The position numbers were made by a program, and so were the translations under genes. Of a DNA stretch of 64,000 nt, positions 60,500 through 64,000 are shown one piece after another. Every line of letters begins with the position of its first letter. The stretch's first letter is position 1. Under the pieces are notes generated by a model, which was not told the DNA's origin, made no database searches, and was given only the letters and a program-made list of their open reading frames with translations. Source of the stretch: Candidatus Thiothrix putei (GTDB lineage Bacteria; Pseudomonadota; Gammaproteobacteria; Thiotrichales; Thiotrichaceae); the NCBI GenBank assembly GCA_029972225.1, contig CP124756.1:2276001-2340000 (forward strand). Reading direction: 5' to 3'.

Positions 60500-61459
60500 A
60501 TGTACAAATTATTGGGGCTAATACTCCTCGCACTCTTACCAATGCAAACCGTGAATGCTAACGAGATGACCATGCGTATTGTAGGCGGTAATCCTGTCGG
60601 GCAAAATGCTTGGCCTTCTGTCGTCGCCATCAAAACCACACGAGATGGGCAAGTGCTTTGCGGTGGCAATTTAATTCACCCCATGTGGGTGTTAACCGCA
60701 GGGCATTGTATCAAAGGTGAAGCGGAAGGCTTGTACTATGAATACGGCACGCCCGACTTGGTTATCTTTTCCGGGGCAACTGGATTAGATTCCCCCAATG
60801 GTCGGCACATGCAAATTCAACGCATCGTTGTGCATCCAAACTACAACATGAGTAACGGTGCCAACGATGTGGCACTACTGATGTTATCAGCCCCCTTAGA
60901 AGGTGCCACCATGCCGGTGTATGCCGACAATCCCGCACCCGGAACACCCGCCACGGTAGTCGGTTGGGGTGCACGCACTGCCAAAGCCAACAATGGCTAT
61001 CCCGGCAATTATCCGAAACAAATGGAGCAAGTCACTGTACCTATCGTCCCCAATGAAGTATGCAATGCCCCGAATTCTTACGGCGGTAAAATCCAATCCA
61101 GCATGTTGTGTGCTGGATACCCTCAAGGAGGCCGGGATGCTTGTGTTGGCGACAGTGGTGGACCGCTGATGGTGCAACAAAACGGTGTTTACCGACAAAT
61201 CGGCATTGTGAGTCAGGGAGAAGGCTGTGCCATGGCAGGAAAATACGGTATTTATACCCGTGTAGCGAGTTACGCAGGGTGGATCCAGCAATTTGCCCCA
61301 CCACCGTATGCACAAGCCCCAGTAGCACAAGCTAATGACCCCCGTGCCAATTATCCAGGCGGTGCAGGTGCACTAGATATGACTTGGTTTGGCTTATTAA
61401 GTTTACTATTGCTGATCTTGAAAAAGGATCTGTTCAGATCACGACAACAAGATCTCTAA
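60500..61459 (+). CDS. Secreted trypsin-like serine protease with GlyGly-CTERM-like tail
   Basis: A 319-aa S1 protease with a signal peptide (1-20) and the activation site RIVGG at 26-30. The catalytic triad is His69 (TAGHC), Asp123 (ANDVALL) and Ser219 (GDSGGP), with Asp before it (RDACVGDSG) giving trypsin-type specificity. After a Pro/Ala linker the end reads GGAGALDMTWFGLLSLLLL and then basic residues, like GlyGly-CTERM signals processed by rhombosortase. Secretion and surface attachment are inferred. Confidence 0.92.
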   Translation: MYKLLGLILLALLPMQTVNANEMTMRIVGGNPVGQNAWPSVVAIKTTRDGQVLCGGNLIHPMWVLTAGHCIKGEAEGLYYEYGTPDLVIFSGATGLDSPNGRHMQIQRIVVHPNYNMSNGANDVALLMLSAPLEGATMPVYADNPAPGTPATVVGWGARTAKANNGYPGNYPKQMEQVTVPIVPNEVCNAPNSYGGKIQSSMLCAGYPQGGRDACVGDSGGPLMVQQNGVYRQIGIVSQGEGCAMAGKYGIYTRVASYAGWIQQFAPPPYAQAPVAQANDPRANYPGGAGALDMTWFGLLSLLLLILKKDLFRSRQQDL

Positions 61460-61606
61460 CCTAAATCCATAACCTTGTCGGGATTTCAACACCATTTTTT
61501 CAGGGTGAGTTGGGAACTCCTCGGCCTAATCTGTTATGCTTCGCGTTGAAATTTATTCTGTAACCTCAACACTAGCAAACAGTAGAACATTTTAGGAGCT
61601 TCAACT

Positions 61607-62800
61607 ATGCCCTGGAACGAACCGGGTGGGAATCAACAAGACCCTTGGTCAGGAAAAAAACGTGGCTCAGGCGGCAATGACCCTGAAGAGCTAATCCGCA
61701 AATTGAATGAAAAATTAGGCAAGCTATTCGGCGGTTCCGGTGGCAATGGTGACAACCCCAGTCAAAACAGCAACAAAGGTATCATTTTCTTACTAATACT
61801 GTTTGTTGTTGGCTGGTTATTATCAGGCTTTTACACGGTTGACGCACGTCAACAAGGTTTAGTGCTACGGTTCGGGGCTTATCAAGCCACCACGGATGCT
61901 GGTTTGCATTGGCGTTTACCCTACCCCATTGAAACTGTTGAAATTATTGATACCGAACAAAACCGCAGTGCCCAAGATCGCAACACCATGTTGACCAAAG
62001 ACGAAAACATCGTCGAGGTCGGGGTCGCGGCACAATACAAAGTTCGTAATCCTGAAGATTATGCCTTCAATATCCTCAATCCGGATTTCTTGGCTGATCA
62101 AACCCAAGGGACACTTTATCAAGTCATGCGAGGTGTTACCCGTGAAGTGATTGGACGCAATGATATGGATTTCATCCTCAAAGAAGGTCGTGCGCAAATT
62201 GCCGGTGATATTCAAAGCCAAATGCAACAGGTACTGGATAATTATAAATCAGGTTTGCAAATCATTACGGTCAACCTAACGTATGCTGAAGCCCCGCCGC
62301 AAGTCAAAGAAGCGTTTGATGAAGCCAATAAAGCACGTGAAGATGCCAACCGCTATCAAAACGAAGCCCAAACTTACGCGAATAAAGTGATCCCTGAAGC
62401 GCGTGGTAAAGCCGCACGCTTAAAAGCGGAAGCCGAAGCGTTCCGTCAGGAAACGGTCAGCAGAGCGGAAGGTGATGCTTCACGTTTCATGCAGTTGGTC
62501 ACGGAATACCGTAAAGCACCTCAGGTTACCCGCGAACGCCTGTACTTGGAAACGATGGAAACTGTCATGGCTGGTAGCCGCAAAATCGTGATTGACTCCA
62601 ATAGCAATAATATGTTGTACCTGCCCCTGGATCAATTGAACGCTCAAACCAGCACGGCTGCTGGCAATACGCCCCAAGCTGCCGCCGCTGCCATGCAAAA
62701 TGCGACTGACAAATCGAATGCGACACCTAGCGATGCCACGGTTAATAGTACCGACGTCACGCGTACAGGTCGGGAAACTGGTGTAAGGGAGAGCCGCTAA
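61607..62800 (+). CDS. hflK: FtsH modulator HflK
   Basis: A 397-aa protein. The Gly-rich N-terminus (GGNQQDPWSG, GGSGGNGDN) and a membrane helix (residues 60-78) are followed by a band-7/SPFH domain (VDARQQGLVLRFG) and the coiled coil AEAEAFRQETVSRAEGDASR. With HflC it forms a large periplasmic cage controlling FtsH. TTAGGAG lies before the ATG. It shares a base with hflC. Confidence 0.97.
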   Translation: MPWNEPGGNQQDPWSGKKRGSGGNDPEELIRKLNEKLGKLFGGSGGNGDNPSQNSNKGIIFLLILFVVGWLLSGFYTVDARQQGLVLRFGAYQATTDAGLHWRLPYPIETVEIIDTEQNRSAQDRNTMLTKDENIVEVGVAAQYKVRNPEDYAFNILNPDFLADQTQGTLYQVMRGVTREVIGRNDMDFILKEGRAQIAGDIQSQMQQVLDNYKSGLQIITVNLTYAEAPPQVKEAFDEANKAREDANRYQNEAQTYANKVIPEARGKAARLKAEAEAFRQETVSRAEGDASRFMQLVTEYRKAPQVTRERLYLETMETVMAGSRKIVIDSNSNNMLYLPLDQLNAQTSTAAGNTPQAAAAAMQNATDKSNATPSDATVNSTDVTRTGRETGVRESR

Positions 62801-63672
62801 TGGATATTAAAAACATACTCGCGGTCGTCGCGGGTGCGCTTGCTTTGCTGATCTATTCATCCGTGTATACCGTGGATCAACGCGAAAAAGCAATCTTGTT
62901 CAAATTCCGTGAAATCGTGAATGCTGACATCAAACCGGGGTTAAACTTCCGTATGCCGTTTATTACCACCGTTAGCAGATTTCCAGCAACGATTCAAACA
63001 CTTACCTCACGCCCGGAGCAATTCCTCACTGGTGAGAAAAAGTATGTCACGGTGGATTTCTTTCTGAAATGGCGTATTGAAGATGTCTCGGCATTCTACC
63101 GTTCAACCGGCGGTGGACGCATTACTGATGCGGAAAATCGTCTGGAACAGCTCATGAAAGACGGCTTGCGTAACGAGTTCAGCCGCCGCACCATCCAAGA
63201 AGCCTTGTCTGGTGAACGAGGCAGCATCCTCCAAGGGGTTGAAAGCAAATCCAAGGAAGTCGCCAAACAATTAGGGATAGAAATCGTTGACGTGCGGGTT
63301 AGCCGCATTGACTTCCCCGATACTGTCAGCGATTCCGTCTACAACCGGATGCGCTCCGACCGGGAACGGGTTGCCCAAGACTTCCGCTCACGCGGTCAGG
63401 AAGAAGGTGCGAAGATCGAAGCCAATGCTAACCGTGAGTCCACCATCATTATGGCGGAAGCTTATAAGGAAGCGGAAAAAATTCGCGGCGAAGGGGATGC
63501 TAAAGCCGCTAATATCTACGCACAAGCTTACCAACAAGATGCCGAGTTTTACGCTTTCTACCGCAGCCTAAACGCTTACCGCAATACCATCGGTAAAAAC
63601 GGGGATGTCATGGTGTTAGAACCCAACTCCGAGTTCTTCCGTTATTTCAAGCAGCAAGCGCTGCAACCCTAA
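62800..63672 (+). CDS. hflC: FtsH modulator HflC
   Basis: A 290-aa band-7 protein: membrane helix at residues 4-22, then YTVDQREKAILFKFREIV, RISRIDFPD-like VSRIDFPDTVSDSVYNRM and the helix KEAEKIRGEGDAKAANIYA. It is the partner of HflK. The length matches the family. Confidence 0.97.
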   Translation: MDIKNILAVVAGALALLIYSSVYTVDQREKAILFKFREIVNADIKPGLNFRMPFITTVSRFPATIQTLTSRPEQFLTGEKKYVTVDFFLKWRIEDVSAFYRSTGGGRITDAENRLEQLMKDGLRNEFSRRTIQEALSGERGSILQGVESKSKEVAKQLGIEIVDVRVSRIDFPDTVSDSVYNRMRSDRERVAQDFRSRGQEEGAKIEANANRESTIIMAEAYKEAEKIRGEGDAKAANIYAQAYQQDAEFYAFYRSLNAYRNTIGKNGDVMVLEPNSEFFRYFKQQALQP

Positions 63673-63675
63673 GCA

Positions 63676-63870
63676 GTGGCGTTTAACTGGAACGATTTGC
63701 TCACTGCTATCGCCCTCCTGTTGATTTTGGAGGGGCTTATGCCATTCTTAAGCCCCTCCCGCCTCAAACAAGCCTACCGCGAATTGATCGAATTACCCGA
63801 CAAAACCTTACGAACCATTGGTCTGATAGGTGTAATTGCTGGTATCCTACTGCTCTTTTTGACCGATTAG
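63676..63870 (+). CDS. DUF2065 small membrane protein
   Basis: A 64-aa protein starting at GTG, 3 bp after hflC, with two membrane helices and the conserved LILEGLMPFLSPSRLKQAY of DUF2065 (YjeT-like). Commonly found after hflC; the function is unknown. Confidence 0.88.
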   Translation: MAFNWNDLLTAIALLLILEGLMPFLSPSRLKQAYRELIELPDKTLRTIGLIGVIAGILLLFLTD

Positions 63871-63878
63871 CTGAAAAC

Positions 63879-64000
63879 ATGCTGAATACTCACCACTATT
63901 GGGCGCTTCCTGATGGAATCAGCGAAGCCCTGCCCGATGAAGCCGAAGCGCTGGAGCAATTGCGCCGCAACCTGCTCGACCTGTATGCCACCTGGGGCTA
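63879..64000 (+). CDS. hisZ: ATP phosphoribosyltransferase regulatory subunit HisZ (partial)
   Basis: Begins at the ATG at 63879 and runs off the right edge with 40 full codons. The start MLNTHHYWALPDGISEALP, followed by LEQLRRNLLDLYATWGY, is typical of HisZ, a histidyl-tRNA synthetase-like regulator needed by short-form HisG. The position after hflKC-DUF2065 is common in gammaproteobacteria. Confidence 0.88.
   Translation, partial: MLNTHHYWALPDGISEALPDEAEALEQLRRNLLDLYATWG

Overview
The window looks like the chromosome of a gammaproteobacterium, plausibly a filamentous sulfur oxidiser of the Thiotrichales/Thiothrix type. That placement is inferred from gene content and protein style: a PqiABC set, HflKC-DUF2065-HisZ, a tandem glycine riboswitch on gcvTHP, and an elongator tRNA-Met close to the enterobacterial form. 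No rRNA or other direct taxonomic marker is present. Coding density is high, with many ATGA and TGATG start/stop overlaps, and GC content is moderate except in two AT-rich stretches (about 1-850 and 38300-38780).

Region by region. 1-2271: a partial MmeI-like DNA methyltransferase whose specificity half is AT-rich. 2306-6215: an SDR/NTF2/DUF3429/lipocalin/DUF2237/DUF2452/TIGR03643/DUF2256 cluster of the kind that accompanies photolyase-like genes; the photolyase itself survives only as an N-terminal stub joined to the tail of a LOV gene. 6342-10639: SDR, HNH-like and ABC1-kinase genes, an intact short LOV photoreceptor, a lipocalin remnant and an NDUFA9-like protein. 10835-19611: Lon, an OmpR-type two-component pair, a DksA-like protein, several lipoproteins and tRNA-Met. 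19751-22428: a truncated SdrD/DUF11 surface protein.

22541-38784 is the accessory zone. An ISKra4-like element splits an Rpn-family gene. A three-gene set (membrane protein, zinc ribbon, CHAT-STAND-TPR protein) has its CHAT gene broken by an ISAzo13-like and an IS66 element. A phosphoribosyltransferase / SLOG-YhfG-like antitoxin / Fic operon lies on an islet flanked by 350-bp direct repeats of the gcvP 3' end. All three characterised insertions have clean target duplications, and removing them restores intact reading frames.

38784-43524: the glycine cleavage operon gcvT-gcvH-gcvP behind a tandem glycine riboswitch. One palindromic repeat family sits in the riboswitch, in the gcvH-gcvP gap and inside gcvP. 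43782-54853: a 13-gene operon joining Mrp-type antiporter subunits to complex I-like subunits (H, B, C, D) and a NuoI-GltD fusion. Its large subunit lacks the C-terminal nickel ligands, so it is probably a cation-pumping oxidoreductase and not a hydrogenase. 54875-64000: a small repeat protein, YceI, PqiCBA(A), a PfkB kinase, a GlyGly-CTERM-like trypsin, HflK, HflC, DUF2065 and the start of HisZ.

The strongest candidates for an undescribed system are the PRTase-SLOG/YhfG-Fic operon on its gcvP-flanked islet, the CHAT-STAND-TPR module, and the NAD(P)H-linked Mrp/complex I hybrid.
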